NCBI GenBank assembly: GCA_963843685.1
Contig: CAWJLO010000015.1
Location: 1 to 64,000 of the forward strand
Reading direction: 5' to 3'
Length of the DNA: 64,000 bases
Origin: DASQHL01 sp963843685
Lineage (GTDB): Bacteria > Chloroflexota > Dehalococcoidia > DSTF01 > JACRBR01
Part shown: positions 9,706 through 18,977 of the stretch, in pieces
How positions within the stretch are numbered: the first letter of the stretch is position 1
Layout: every line of letters begins with the position of its first letter
Program-made: the position numbers and the translations under genes
The notes under the pieces: model-generated
Databases searched by the model: none
The model's input: only the letters and a program-made list of their open reading frames with translations
Told to the model about the DNA's origin: nothing

Positions 9706-10618
9706 TCAGCACGTCTCGACGCGATCACGCCCGCTACGCTTAGCCTTGAGCAGCGCGTCATCCGCGAGCTTGACCAACTCATCGAAGCTCCCGGCGTGCG
9801 ACCCGGATCGCGAGACGACTCCGCCGGAGACGCGCACGTCGAGCGAGAGCGGCCCGATGACGATCGGTGTTGCCGAAACCGCAAGTGCTACGCGCTCCGC
9901 AGCCAGTTGCGCGTCGGCATGCGTCGCGCCGGGAAACAACGCCACGAACTCTTCTCCGCCCCACCGTCCAACGATGTCATATCCGCGCCGACAAGCATCG
10001 ATGCGCTGCGCGACCTCCCGAAGAACGCAGTCCCCGACCGGGTGCCCGTGCTTGTCGTTGATGAGCTTGAACCGGTCGATGTCAAAGATCGCGACGCCTA
10101 TCGGCGTGTTGTCCCGCATGCATCGGCTTACTTCACCCAACGCTCGTTCTTGAAACGCCCGCCGGTTGAGGATGCCGGTCAGCTGATCGATGTGCGCGAT
10201 CCTCGTCAGTTCCTACAGCGCCGCTTTGAGTTCGCTCTGGGTCTGCTGCAGGCGCTCGCGATGCAAGTGTAGGTTCGTGATATCGCGACCGGAGGCGTAG
10301 ATACGGCCGTTCGAGTGGTCGGCGCGCGCCGACCACTGAAACCATCGCGGCTCGCCGTTGGCGCCGATGATGCGGTTCTCGAAGAGTAGCGTCGTCTCGC
10401 CCCGTCCGAGCCCGAAACCTGCGCAACGGTTGCCTCTATGTCATCCGGATGAACCATGAAGAGAAAGGGACGGCAGACGACGTCGTTTTGCGTGAGTCCG
10501 AGAACGCCGAGCAGCGCCGGGTTAGCTTCGATGATGCGTGCGTCGCTCGCGACACGCAGAGCGCGTCGGCTGAGATCTGGAACAGCGTTTCAAGGTCCGC
10601 TTGGCTGAGCGGTGCCAT
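9706..10618 (-). pseudogene. PAS-GGDEF diguanylate cyclase, broken by two frameshifts and a stop
   Basis: Reading from ATG 10618 leftward, MAPLSQADLETLFQISADAL continues after a first frameshift (near 10552) as SDARIIEANPALLGVLGLTQ and FLFMVHPDDIEATVAQ, a PAS domain. A second shift (near 10400) is followed by FENRIIGANGEPRWFQWSA and RDITNLHLHRERLQQTQ, the PAC part. An in-frame TAG (complement of 10213-10215) then precedes LTRIAHIDQLTGILNRRAF and a complete GGDEF domain with FDIDRFKLIND and the active site GRWGGEEF. Diguanylate cyclases make c-di-GMP from two GTP. The GGDEF part alone is open from 10140 or slightly upstream and keeps catalytic residues, but lacks its sensor. Three independent lesions make genuine decay more likely than sequencing error here. 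Confidence 0.8.
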
Positions 10619-11475
10619 CCGCCATCCTCCCGGTCGGTCTTGGCGGGATCGCGCACGGGCGACGGGCGACGGTCGCTGCTCGCCCGGATGCGGGTATCCC
10701 TGCTCTGAAGCAACGGCGTGCTGGGACCGCGACAATCGAATAGCGACGCCCATGCGGCATACCAGTTGTGTCTCAAGTGTGTGTGCGTAAGGGGGACGTC
10801 GCTCGACATCCACCGCGGCCGAAGGCAGACTGATGAGTGCGAACACACAACCCAGTTCTTATGCAGCCAAGGTAAGGAGCGCTGCTGTGCGTTCAGGCGT
10901 CAGCACCGAGCCTCCGCCTTGGGTTCATGACAGTGAAGACGTACACGATAGGGACGTGGTGCGCGCCCAGTGACGCCAGTGGCTAGGCGATCGGTTCGGG
11001 CGTCTTGCACACAGCGCACCCCGGCGACGCAGGCAGGACTAGAAGACCCGGCCCGGACATGTGCCGGCGCGACTCCTCACGCATCACGCCCGTCCTCCAG
11101 CGACAGTACCGCGCTGCCGCCAAGACCGGCGACTGGCTGCGCTGCCGCACCCTCGAGGAGCAGATAGCGCGGCCTCGAACGCGACAACGTCATCGCGCGG
11201 AGACGGCCTTCGCTCTAGGCTTCGTGCTGGAGATGCTCAGAGACTGCGTGCAGGAAGCAAAGCACTATGAACACGCGCTGCTGATCCACGGTGCTCACGC
11301 CAAGGCAGGGCGACGGCTAGACGCGTTGAAGCGGCGCCTCTGAAGCTGGATCATGAGATCGACCCGGCGATGGTAGCCGCTATCTCGACCACCTGATCGT
11401 GACCAGTCTCGGATGAGGGATCGGCGAATGTTGAACCTTAGTGTGAGATGACCGGACAGGACGGTCTCTGTCTAC
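10619..11475. other. Right end of island without a firm gene
   Basis: About 850 bases with no recognised gene. A 112-codon frame at 11005-11343 (+) encodes an Arg/Ala-rich, probably helical product (YRAAAKTGDWLRCRTLEEQ, FALGFVLEMLRDCVQEAKH) without a Shine-Dalgarno; it could be a small hypothetical gene or remnant. This is where an integrase would be expected, but no tyrosine-recombinase R..H.R..Y pattern is seen. Confidence 0.4.
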
Positions 11476-11539
11476 TTCGTAAACAGCAGGTCACGGGTTC
11501 GAATCCCATCGCCGGCTCCAGAGACCATTGACAGGGCTG
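11476..11539 (+). repeat. attR: right copy of 64-bp direct repeat (tRNA-Thr 3' remnant)
   Basis: Identical to 1111-1174. It holds the anticodon loop, 3' anticodon arm, T arm, acceptor 3' strand and CCA but no 5' half of the tRNA; the bases just before it (GGTCTCTGTCTAC) do not match a tRNA. It marks the right junction of the island and the original downstream flank of the tRNA. Confidence 0.85.
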
Positions 11540-11573
11540 CCTTAGACCGCGTAGAGCGGGCGAGGGCAGCCTT
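11533..11573 (+). terminator. Hairpin after attR, probably the original tRNA-Thr terminator
   Basis: AGGGCTGCC (11533-11541) pairs with GGCAGCCTT (11565-11573), followed by GTTT. The stem resembles the hairpin after the intact tRNA (1168-1216) but differs in loop and in a matched base-pair change, as expected if the element brought its own version. Confidence 0.55.
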
Positions 11574-11648
11574 GTTTGCGTTCAGCGACCGGCGAACGCG
11601 GATCACCAACGGCGACCTCGTGTCAGGCCCCAGCGCGTCGCGGCTCAT

Positions 11649-12161
11649 TCATCGTCGTGGCGTGGGATGCACGACGAGCACGGGGGCGACGCCGGAGCGC
11701 ACGACCTCCTCGGCGGTGGAGCCGAGGAAGACGCGGAGCAGGCCCTCGCGGCTGTGGCTGGCCATGACGATCATGTCCGGATGCTCCTCTCGCGCGCGTT
11801 CGATGATCATCCGGGCGACGTGGTCGGAGACGTGGGCTTCGACCGAGATCTTCGCAGCGGAGGGGAGCCGTGCTGCCAGCGAGAGCAGGTACTCCTCGAG
11901 CTCGTTCCGCACGCGCTGGATGGCCTGGTCCTTCGTCTCGGGATAGCGGGGTGTGAGGGCCGTCGAGGGGCGGACGAGGCTGGTCTCGATCTGGCCCGCC
12001 GTGTACGTGCGGGGCTCGCCGCGCATCTGCGGGTGGACGTCGGGCGCATGGGCGACGGCGAGCAGTACGAACTCCGCGTCGGGCAGGGCCGCGAGGTCGG
12101 ACAGGACGGGCAGCGTCTGCTCGCTGTAGGGCGTTCCATCGAAGGTGGCGAGAATCTTCAT
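11649..12161 (-). CDS. Universal stress protein (UspA family)
   Basis: The 170-residue product begins MKILATFDGTPYSEQTL, the standard beta1/P-loop start of Usp proteins, so ATG 12159-12161 was chosen over an upstream in-frame start. The C-terminal ATP-binding signature is visible as VMASHSREGLLRVFLGSTAE followed by VVRSGVAPVLVVHP. Usp proteins are cytoplasmic ATP-binding dimers that modulate survival under stress; the precise role is unknown. It is the first backbone gene right of the island, its 3' end only about 75 bases from the att-side hairpin, and it is divergent from the propeller lipoprotein gene with about 140 bases between. Confidence 0.88.
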   Translation of the reverse strand: MKILATFDGTPYSEQTLPVLSDLAALPDAEFVLLAVAHAPDVHPQMRGEPRTYTAGQIETSLVRPSTALTPRYPETKDQAIQRVRNELEEYLLSLAARLPSAAKISVEAHVSDHVARMIIERAREEHPDMIVMASHSREGLLRVFLGSTAEEVVRSGVAPVLVVHPTPRR

Positions 12162-12289
12162 GTCGTTGTTCTGGTTGTTCAGGCAATGGTCGAGCCCGCA
12201 CGGCACGGAGTCGACGGACTTCCACATCATCTTGGGGCATGTGGCGAGCGAAACCAATACCGGCGCCGCTCATTTTCCCCGATGGCAGG

Positions 12290-12295
12290 TATCCT
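12290..12295 (+). promoter_or_regulatory. -10 box for a probably leaderless start at 12303
   Basis: TATCCT ends 7 bases before ATG 12303 and no Shine-Dalgarno is present, so transcription would start at or next to the start codon. Confidence 0.4.
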
Positions 12296-12302
12296 TCCGC
12301 CG

Positions 12303-13697
12303 ATGAAACAGCTCTGGCCCTGGCTCCTCGCCGTTCTGCTCGTGTGTAGCGCCTGCTCCTCAGGGTCTCCGGGTGCGGTGGCGACAGCCCAGCCCGGGCC
12401 GGGTTGGCCGATGCTGGGCCATGACGTGAGCTCGAGCTTCTCGAATACGTCGGCGGAACAGATCAACGTCAACGACGCGGCCTCATTGAGTGAGATCTGG
12501 CGCAGCACGGAGCAGGGAACGGTCAACGGTACGCCCGCCGTCGTCGGCGAGACGGTGTACGTGCTCGCGTCGGGCGGGACGTATGCCTTCGACGCGCGTT
12601 CCGGCGAGCGGCGCTGGAAGAACTCCGATATTGGCGGCACGTCCTCGCCGACAGTCGACGGTGAAGTGCTCTTCGTCAACGATGGCAGAGCCGTGCTGCA
12701 CGCACTGAGGACGGCCGACGGCACGGAGCTGTGGCACGCGACTGTCGATCCCCACCCGCAGGCGGCGGGCTTTTCCTCGCCGGTGGTGGCGGGCGGTCTC
12801 GTCATTGTCGGCAGCGCCTCGACGGAGGAAGTGACGGCGCGCGCGGATGCGACGTTCCGGGGCAGTCTCGTGGCGTTCGATGCGAAGACGGGGACGGAAG
12901 TCTGGCGGCACATGACGGCGGAGCCTCCGGACACGGGCGTGGCGATCTGGTCATCAGCGTCGGTTGATGCGGACGCGGGCGTGGTGTACGCGACGACGGG
13001 CAACAACTACACGGGCGCGGCGGGGGCGACATCCGACTCCATCTTTGCCGTCCGCCTGACAGACGGAACGTTGCTGTGGAACCGCCAGCTGGCACAGGGC
13101 GACGTGTTCACGATCCCGAACCCCCAGAGCGACGACTCGGACTTCGGCACGAACCCGATCCTGTTCGATGCGACGATCCGCGGCACGGAGCGTCACCTGG
13201 TGGGAGCGGGCCAGAAGTCCGGGATGTTCTGGGTGCTGGACCGGACGACGGGCGACGTGGTGTGGAGCCGAAAGGTGAGCGGGGGCAGCTCACTGGTCGG
13301 GGGCGTCTTCAACAACGGCGCGTTTGACGGCGAGCGGATTCTGCTGGCCGGGAATAATGGAACGAGCACCGGCCCCGGCAGCGTCGAGGCGAATGGCCTG
13401 AGCAACACGCTCGGCCTGCCGATCGCGCAGACGTCGGTGCTGGAGGCACTGGATCCGGCGACGGGCGACGTGATCTGGGAGCGCCAGCTCCCGGCATGGG
13501 TCTGGGCGCCGATCACAGTCGCGGACGGCGTGGGTTTCGTCAGCGCCGACCGCGAGATCCAGGCATTCGACGTGAAGACCGGCAGGGAGTTGTGGACGAT
13601 GAACACCGATGGGACGATTTCGAGCGGCGCCGCGATCGCCGATGGGCGCGTCTACTTCGGCAGCGGACTTGGGTATTTCGGCACGAAGGTCCGATGA
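12303..13697 (+). CDS. PQQ-like beta-propeller lipoprotein
   Basis: Start ATG 12303 gives a classic lipoprotein signal (MKQLWPWLLAVLLVCSAC, lipobox CSAC at about residue 17-18); the open frame upstream overlaps the divergent stress gene and is not coding. The 464-residue protein contains repeated propeller blades with the tryptophan-docking pattern: YAFDARSGERRWK, HALRTADGTELWH, VAFDAKTGTEVWR, LDRTTGDVVWSRK, LDPATGDVIWERQ and FDVKTGRELWT, about seven to eight blades. Such domains occur in quinoprotein dehydrogenases and in BamB-like scaffold proteins. The dehydrogenase active-site motifs (adjacent Cys pair, catalytic Asp setting) are not obvious, so an enzymatic role is uncertain; a surface scaffold is equally possible. 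Anchored on the outer face of the cytoplasmic membrane. Confidence 0.82.
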   Translation: MKQLWPWLLAVLLVCSACSSGSPGAVATAQPGPGWPMLGHDVSSSFSNTSAEQINVNDAASLSEIWRSTEQGTVNGTPAVVGETVYVLASGGTYAFDARSGERRWKNSDIGGTSSPTVDGEVLFVNDGRAVLHALRTADGTELWHATVDPHPQAAGFSSPVVAGGLVIVGSASTEEVTARADATFRGSLVAFDAKTGTEVWRHMTAEPPDTGVAIWSSASVDADAGVVYATTGNNYTGAAGATSDSIFAVRLTDGTLLWNRQLAQGDVFTIPNPQSDDSDFGTNPILFDATIRGTERHLVGAGQKSGMFWVLDRTTGDVVWSRKVSGGSSLVGGVFNNGAFDGERILLAGNNGTSTGPGSVEANGLSNTLGLPIAQTSVLEALDPATGDVIWERQLPAWVWAPITVADGVGFVSADREIQAFDVKTGRELWTMNTDGTISSGAAIADGRVYFGSGLGYFGTKVR

Positions 13698-13873
13698 CGT
13701 CTTGCACGCTGTTTCGGTGCCGTAGCGGCCGACTGGACGCTGATCACATCTCGCGGCCGTGCCGGTCGGTCTGAACCTGCTGCGACGCGGCGCGGGAGAC
13801 GCGGCCCCGTGATTGTGTGCGGTGACGCTGTTATGCTTGCGGCACCCTTCGCGACATTTTCAGGAGCACGACC

Positions 13874-15142
13874 ATGAAGCTGCCCGAGCACGGCTCATCG
13901 CAGGACGACGTGATGGCGCGGCTGCGCGCGCTGCAGGTGGACGACGGGGACTACCACAACGCGCGGACGTGGGGTCTGATCTACAACGCGGGGCCGGACG
14001 TGGACGCGATGGTGCAGGCGGCCGGCGGGCACGTGCTGCTGGAGAACGCGCTGAACCCGGCGGTGTTCCCGAGCCTGAAGACGATGCAGCGCGACGTGGT
14101 GAGCATCTCGGCCGACCTGCTGCACGGAGGCGACGACGTGAGCGGGTCGATGACGTCGGGCGGGACGGAATCGATCTTCATGGCGGTGAAGACGGCGCGG
14201 GACCGGATGCGGGCGGAGAAGGGGATCCGGCGCGGGCGGGTGGTGCTGCCGCGGACGGCGCACCCGGCGTTCGTGAAGGCGTGCGAGCTGCTGGACCTGG
14301 AGTGGGTGCACCTGCCGCTGGGCGACGACCTGCGAACGCGCGCTGAGTCGCTGCCGGAGATGCTGACGGAGGACACGGTGCTGGCGGTGGGCTCGGCGCC
14401 GGCGTACCCGTTCGGGATGATCGACCCGATCCCGGAGATGGCGGCGATCGCTTCGGAGCGGGGCGTGCCGTTCCACGTGGACGCGTGCCTGGGCGGCTTC
14501 ATGCTGCCGTTCCTGGAGCGGCTTGGGTACGCCATCCCGCCGTGGGACTTCCGCGTGCCGGGCGTGTGCTCGATCTCGGCGGACCTGCACAAGTACGGGT
14601 ACGCGATCAAGGGGGCGTCGGTGATTTTGCACCGGCCGAAGGGGAACCTGCGGTACCAGGTGTTCCAGTTCGCGGACTGGCCGGGCGGGATCTACGGGTC
14701 GCTGGCGTTCCAGGGGACGAAGCCGGCGGCGCCGATCGGCGCGGCGTGGGCTGTGCTGCAGTACCTGGGCGAGGAGGGGTACCTGCGGCTGGCGCGCGAC
14801 ACGATGGCGGCGACGAAGAAGCTCATCGACGGCGTGCGGTCGATCGACGGGGTGCGGGTGTGGGGCGAGCCGGAGATGACGGTGGTGGCGATCGGGTCGG
14901 AGCAGCACGACATCTTCGCGATCGGGGACGCGCTGGAGGCGAAGCACTGGCACTTCGACCGGCAGGACCAGCCGCCGGCGCTGCACCTGATGGCGAGCCC
15001 GCGGCACCTGCTGGTGGTCGACGAGTTCGTGTCGGACCTGCGTGCGGCTGTCGCGGCGCACGCGGGTGCGGAGCACGCCGGGTCGAGCACGAAGGCGGCG
15101 CGGTACGGGGACGACGTGAGCGCCGAGGCGCGCGACGGCTAA
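13874..15142 (+). CDS. PLP-dependent decarboxylase, sphingosine-1-phosphate lyase-like
   Basis: A 422-residue fold-type I PLP enzyme starting at ATG 13874 with AGGAG upstream. Motifs: SGGTESI (about residues 96-102), VDACLGGFMLPF with the PLP-pyridine Asp, and SADLHKYGYAIKGAS with the PLP-binding Lys (about 240). HKYG-Y-KG-S plus the linear order is typical of sphingosine-1-phosphate lyases and their bacterial homologues rather than of glutamate decarboxylases. Known S1P lyases split phosphorylated sphingoid bases into phosphoethanolamine and a fatty aldehyde. No transmembrane helix precedes the domain, so this would be a soluble cytoplasmic enzyme. The last 30 residues are hydrophilic and not conserved. 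It stands alone; substrate is uncertain and could be a phosphorylated amino alcohol or an amino acid. Confidence 0.85.
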   Translation: MKLPEHGSSQDDVMARLRALQVDDGDYHNARTWGLIYNAGPDVDAMVQAAGGHVLLENALNPAVFPSLKTMQRDVVSISADLLHGGDDVSGSMTSGGTESIFMAVKTARDRMRAEKGIRRGRVVLPRTAHPAFVKACELLDLEWVHLPLGDDLRTRAESLPEMLTEDTVLAVGSAPAYPFGMIDPIPEMAAIASERGVPFHVDACLGGFMLPFLERLGYAIPPWDFRVPGVCSISADLHKYGYAIKGASVILHRPKGNLRYQVFQFADWPGGIYGSLAFQGTKPAAPIGAAWAVLQYLGEEGYLRLARDTMAATKKLIDGVRSIDGVRVWGEPEMTVVAIGSEQHDIFAIGDALEAKHWHFDRQDQPPALHLMASPRHLLVVDEFVSDLRAAVAAHAGAEHAGSSTKAARYGDDVSAEARDG

Positions 15143-15299
15143 GCGGAGCCGGGTGTCGTCATCACTCTCCGGGCGAGAGTGACAATCGGCGTTCCTTGAA
15201 CCTGTCGGGGCTGAGCGCCGGCGCGATGGCCTTAGCGTTTGGTGTCACCTGCGGACCGGCTGCTCCGTGAGATGGCGCCGGGCGCGGCGGCGGGGCGGG

Positions 15300-16946
15300 C
15301 TACTTCGCGATGTCTTTGCGCTGGAAGGAGACGGCGCCCGCGGCGGCGACGGCGATGGCGGCCACGGCGAGGGTGGCGACACGCCAGGGGGTGACGCCGT
15401 CCGCGAGGGGCGCGTCGTAGAGGCCGAAGATGGTCACGTCGCGCACCCAGGTGGGCAGGCCGAGGAGCGGCAGGACGAGATCACCGAAGAACGAGACGGC
15501 GACGAACGCTCCGCTGGCGGCGGCCGCGATCTCCCGGCCGCCAACTGGCGATGGCGAAGCTGACGGCGACGGCGCAGGCGGCGAGCAGGACGAGCGCGCC
15601 TGAGGCGGCGGCTACACGCTCGACGGGGACGTCGACGCCGCCGATCTGAATCGTGACAGCGATGGCGATGGCGATGAGGGCGATGACGGCCGCCTCGGCG
15701 ACGATCGCGGCGATCAGCCGCTGCGTGAAGACCCTCCAGCGCGGGACGGGCGCCGCCAGCTCGAGCTCAAGGCGCTGGGCGAGTTCGTCGCCGGCCCAGG
15801 AAGCACCGAGCGTGACGCCGAAGGAGGCGACGAGGGGCGGCAGGAAGAACGAGAACAGCAACGCGGAGAGGAGCGCGCGCTCCGTGACGAGACTACGGAA
15901 GAAGCCGCCGGCGGGGCGCTCCAGGAGGGCGGTGCGCATGTTCGGGACGAGCGCGGTGAGGATGATGGCGAACGCGCCGAGGCCGGCTGTCCAGGCGGCG
16001 GAGCTGGGGATGGCGTCGCGAAGGCCGCGGCCGAGGCTGTTGCGCAGGAAGAGCCCGGGGGACGCCGGGCCGCTACGCACGCTCGCGGCGCGCAGCTCCG
16101 GCTCGGGGAGCGGGAGGCGGCGGCCGTGGAGCGTATCGAAGAGATCGCGTCGCTGTGAGGCGGCGAACGCAATCGCGGACACGGTGGCGGCGGTGGCGAG
16201 CAAGCCCCCGAGCGCGAGCCAGTCCATGTGGCCATCGGCGAGCGGCGAGCTGCGCGTATAGAGGTAGAGCGGAGAGAGGTAGCGCAGCCAGTTGATGCCG
16301 GCGACGGCGAGCGGGAGCGTGTTGGCGAAGTGGAAGATGACCATCGCTCCCGTCGCGGCCAGCGCGGCGTTGCGGCGGCGCGGGAAGAGTTGCGCGGCGA
16401 GCAGGCCCATCGCGCCGAACGGCAGCGCGGCGGCGGCGACGTTCGCGCTGGCGGCCGCGGTACGGGCGGGGTCGGGCGTGGGTTCGCCCGAGACGAGGCC
16501 GGCGGCGAGTGTGAGGGCGCCGAGGATGGCGCAGGCCAGCGCGATCGCAGTGACGAGGGCGGCGACCTGCTCGAGCAGGAGGCGGACGCGGGTGGTGGGC
16601 GTGGCGGCGACGACCTCGATGGTGCGCGACTCCTCGGCGCCACGTGTCATGCCGGTGGCTGAGAGGATGAGGTAGAGGCCGAACAGCACCGGCGCCAGTC
16701 CGAGCACACGCCACTCGACGAAGCCGCCGACGGTATCGATGTTGCGGGGCGGGCCGTAGAACACCTGGGCCGCTGAGAGGCCGCCGCCCTGGATCTGCGC
16801 GGCGATCTGGGCACGCGACGCGGCGTCGGGGTAGGCGATTGACCAGCCGGCGGCGGTGAAGAGCAGCAGCACGCCGAGGCCGCAGCCCCAGCCGATGATG
16901 CCCCAGCGCAGATCGCGCAGCGTCTTCAGGTAGACGGAGCGGAACA

Positions 16947-16950
<4 letters not shown>
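15300..16950 (-). pseudogene. ABC-2 type exporter permease, frameshift near the 3' end
   Basis: Starts at ATG 16948-16950, overlapping the ATPase stop (ATGATG). The protein has about twelve hydrophobic segments in two halves (for example WGIIGWGCGLGVLLLFTAAG at the start; a second half from about residue 310), typical of fused ABC-2 permeases that pair with DrrA-like ATPases. The first frame runs off into Arg-rich sequence after VAVSFAIASW near 15545; shifting by one base continues GREIAAAASGAFVAVSFFGD, LVLPLLGLPTWVRDVTIFG and ends VSFQRKDIAK at TAG (complement of 15300-15302), an obvious native C-terminus of such permeases. So the gene is either an authentic frameshift mutant or the assembly has one extra base in the C/G-rich stretch. 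Expected role: export of drugs, lipids or polymers. Confidence 0.8.
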
Positions 16951-17843
<893 letters not shown>

Positions 17844-17946
17844 GAGTGTCCGGTCGTCGGTCGTCAGGTTGTTCGTCGTCAGGGCAGGGTAGCGCGTGGG
17901 GCGCGGGCGGGGAGGCGAGTATTCCATTGCTGCGCGCGGATCGGAG

Positions 17947-17970
17947 AGGGCGGCCACGTTGGGCCGCCCT
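17947..17970 (-). terminator. Repeated GC hairpin (copy A)
   Basis: AGGGCGGCC (17947-17955) and GGCCGCCCT (17962-17970) around loop ACGTTG. The same 24 bases recur at 30119-30142. On the minus strand it follows the stop of the hydrolase gene (18013), so it probably ends that transcript; no T run is present. Confidence 0.55.
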
Positions 17971-18012
17971 ACCGTATGTCGTGTCGTGGCCGACGCGTGG
18001 TGAGCGCGACGG

Positions 18013-18894
18013 TTAGCGGGGCGCGGCGGCGGGGGTGTTCGCGGTCCAGAGATCGCGGACGTGGGCGGCGAGGGTCTCGGGGCGCTCGAGGGGCCAGAAG
18101 AGTTTGGCGCCGGGGATCTCGACGACGGTGGTGTTGGGGATCATGTCCTTGAGCCAGTAGGCCCACTTGACCTCGAAAAACGTGTCGGCGGTGCCCCAGA
18201 GGACGAGGGTCGGCGCGGTTATCTCGTGAAGCTTCGGCTCGATCTCCAGGAGGTCGTCGGGGGTGAGGGCCGTCATCCAGCGCTGGCCGACGTTCGACGT
18301 AGCGTCGTGCTCGGCGAAGGGCTTGAGGAAGGCGGCGAGGGTGTCGTCGCTGATGGCATCCGGGTTCTCAAACGTGCCAGCGAAGCCCTTACGGGCGACA
18401 TCCGCGTCGGCGAGCATCGGCGCGAACACGGCGCTGAGCTTGCCGGCCTTGCCGATCTCCACGAGAGGGAGGAAGGCGGGCGGGAAGACGTTGTCGTGGG
18501 TGTCGCAGTTGGTGAGCGTGAGGGTGCGGATGCGGCGGGGGTTGTTGGCGGCGAAGATCTGGGCGATGCCGCCGCCGCTGTCGTTGCCGACGAGGTCGAC
18601 CTGATCGAGGCCGAGTGCGTCGACGAAGGCGGCGAGCATGGCGGCCTGCGACTTGAACGACAGATCCTGGTCGTCGGGGACGCGGGTGGCGCCGTGGCCC
18701 ATGAGGTCGATGGCGATGCAACGGCGGACGGGCGCGAGGGCGGCGATGGCGTCGTGCCAGAGGTAGCCGTTGAGGAAGACGCCGTGGACGAAGAGGGCGG
18801 CGGGAGCGGAAGGGTCGCCGGGCTGGGCGTAGGCGATCTGGCCGAACGGGGTGTCGACGGTGCGGCGGGCGGCGGCGAATTCGGCTGGGGTCAC
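18013..18894 (-). CDS. Alpha/beta hydrolase with GNDSGG nucleophile elbow
   Basis: The 293-residue protein has the alpha/beta-hydrolase start ALFVHGVFLNGYLWHD with oxyanion-hole HG, DLMGHGAT and the elbow LVGNDSGGG (about 102-109). Aligned on strand-helix geometry, Asp105 sits where haloalkane dehalogenases and epoxide hydrolases have their nucleophile; a Ser106 reading (NDSGG) is also possible. A second acid is in LWGTADTFFE. At the usual catalytic-His position the sequence is PGAKLFWPLERPE, without His, so activity may differ from standard hydrolases. Divergent from a TetR gene, with an operator palindrome between them, so it is likely the target of that regulator. Substrate unknown. Confidence 0.8.
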   Translation of the reverse strand: MTPAEFAAARRTVDTPFGQIAYAQPGDPSAPAALFVHGVFLNGYLWHDAIAALAPVRRCIAIDLMGHGATRVPDDQDLSFKSQAAMLAAFVDALGLDQVDLVGNDSGGGIAQIFAANNPRRIRTLTLTNCDTHDNVFPPAFLPLVEIGKAGKLSAVFAPMLADADVARKGFAGTFENPDAISDDTLAAFLKPFAEHDATSNVGQRWMTALTPDDLLEIEPKLHEITAPTLVLWGTADTFFEVKWAYWLKDMIPNTTVVEIPGAKLFWPLERPETLAAHVRDLWTANTPAAAPR

Positions 18895-18956
18895 GGTAGT
18901 TTATCCTTGTCTCCGGGCAGGTCCCGGCGCTGAAAGATACAGACAGCCGGTATATT

Positions 18957-18977
18957 ACATACAGGGTGCATGTATGT
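18957..18977 (+). promoter_or_regulatory. Operator palindrome at TetR start (ACATACA-N7-TGTATGT)
   Basis: Perfect 7-bp arms ACATACA (18957-18963) and TGTATGT (18971-18977) overlap the TetR ATG at 18974. TATATT at 18951-18956 is a probable -10 box just upstream. Binding here would block both the TetR gene and the divergent hydrolase gene. Confidence 0.6.

Larger units (their letters stand above)
1111..11475. mobile_element. Genomic island integrated at tRNA-Thr (10,365 bp)
   Basis: The element is delimited by the 64-bp direct repeat at 1111-1174 and 11476-11539. The full tRNA lies only on the left and a 3' remnant on the right, the classic outcome of site-specific recombination by a tyrosine integrase at an anticodon loop. 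Cargo: a frameshifted acyl-CoA dehydrogenase, a 1658-aa secreted mosaic protein, a dockerin protein and a degraded PAS-GGDEF gene. I see no integrase, excisionase or replication gene, so the island is probably an immobile remnant or was mobilised in trans. By eye the large gene uses more A/T-ending codons than the flanking backbone, consistent with foreign origin. A tandem duplication is unlikely because only the tRNA segment is repeated. Confidence 0.75.

Noticed and set aside
11005..11343. Integrase gene of the island
   Set aside because: The 112-codon frame is Arg/Ala-rich and lacks the R..H.R..Y or serine-recombinase motifs.
11476..11550. A second tRNA-Thr gene
   Set aside because: Only the part from the anticodon loop to CCA is present; the 5' acceptor strand and D arm are absent, so it cannot fold as a tRNA.
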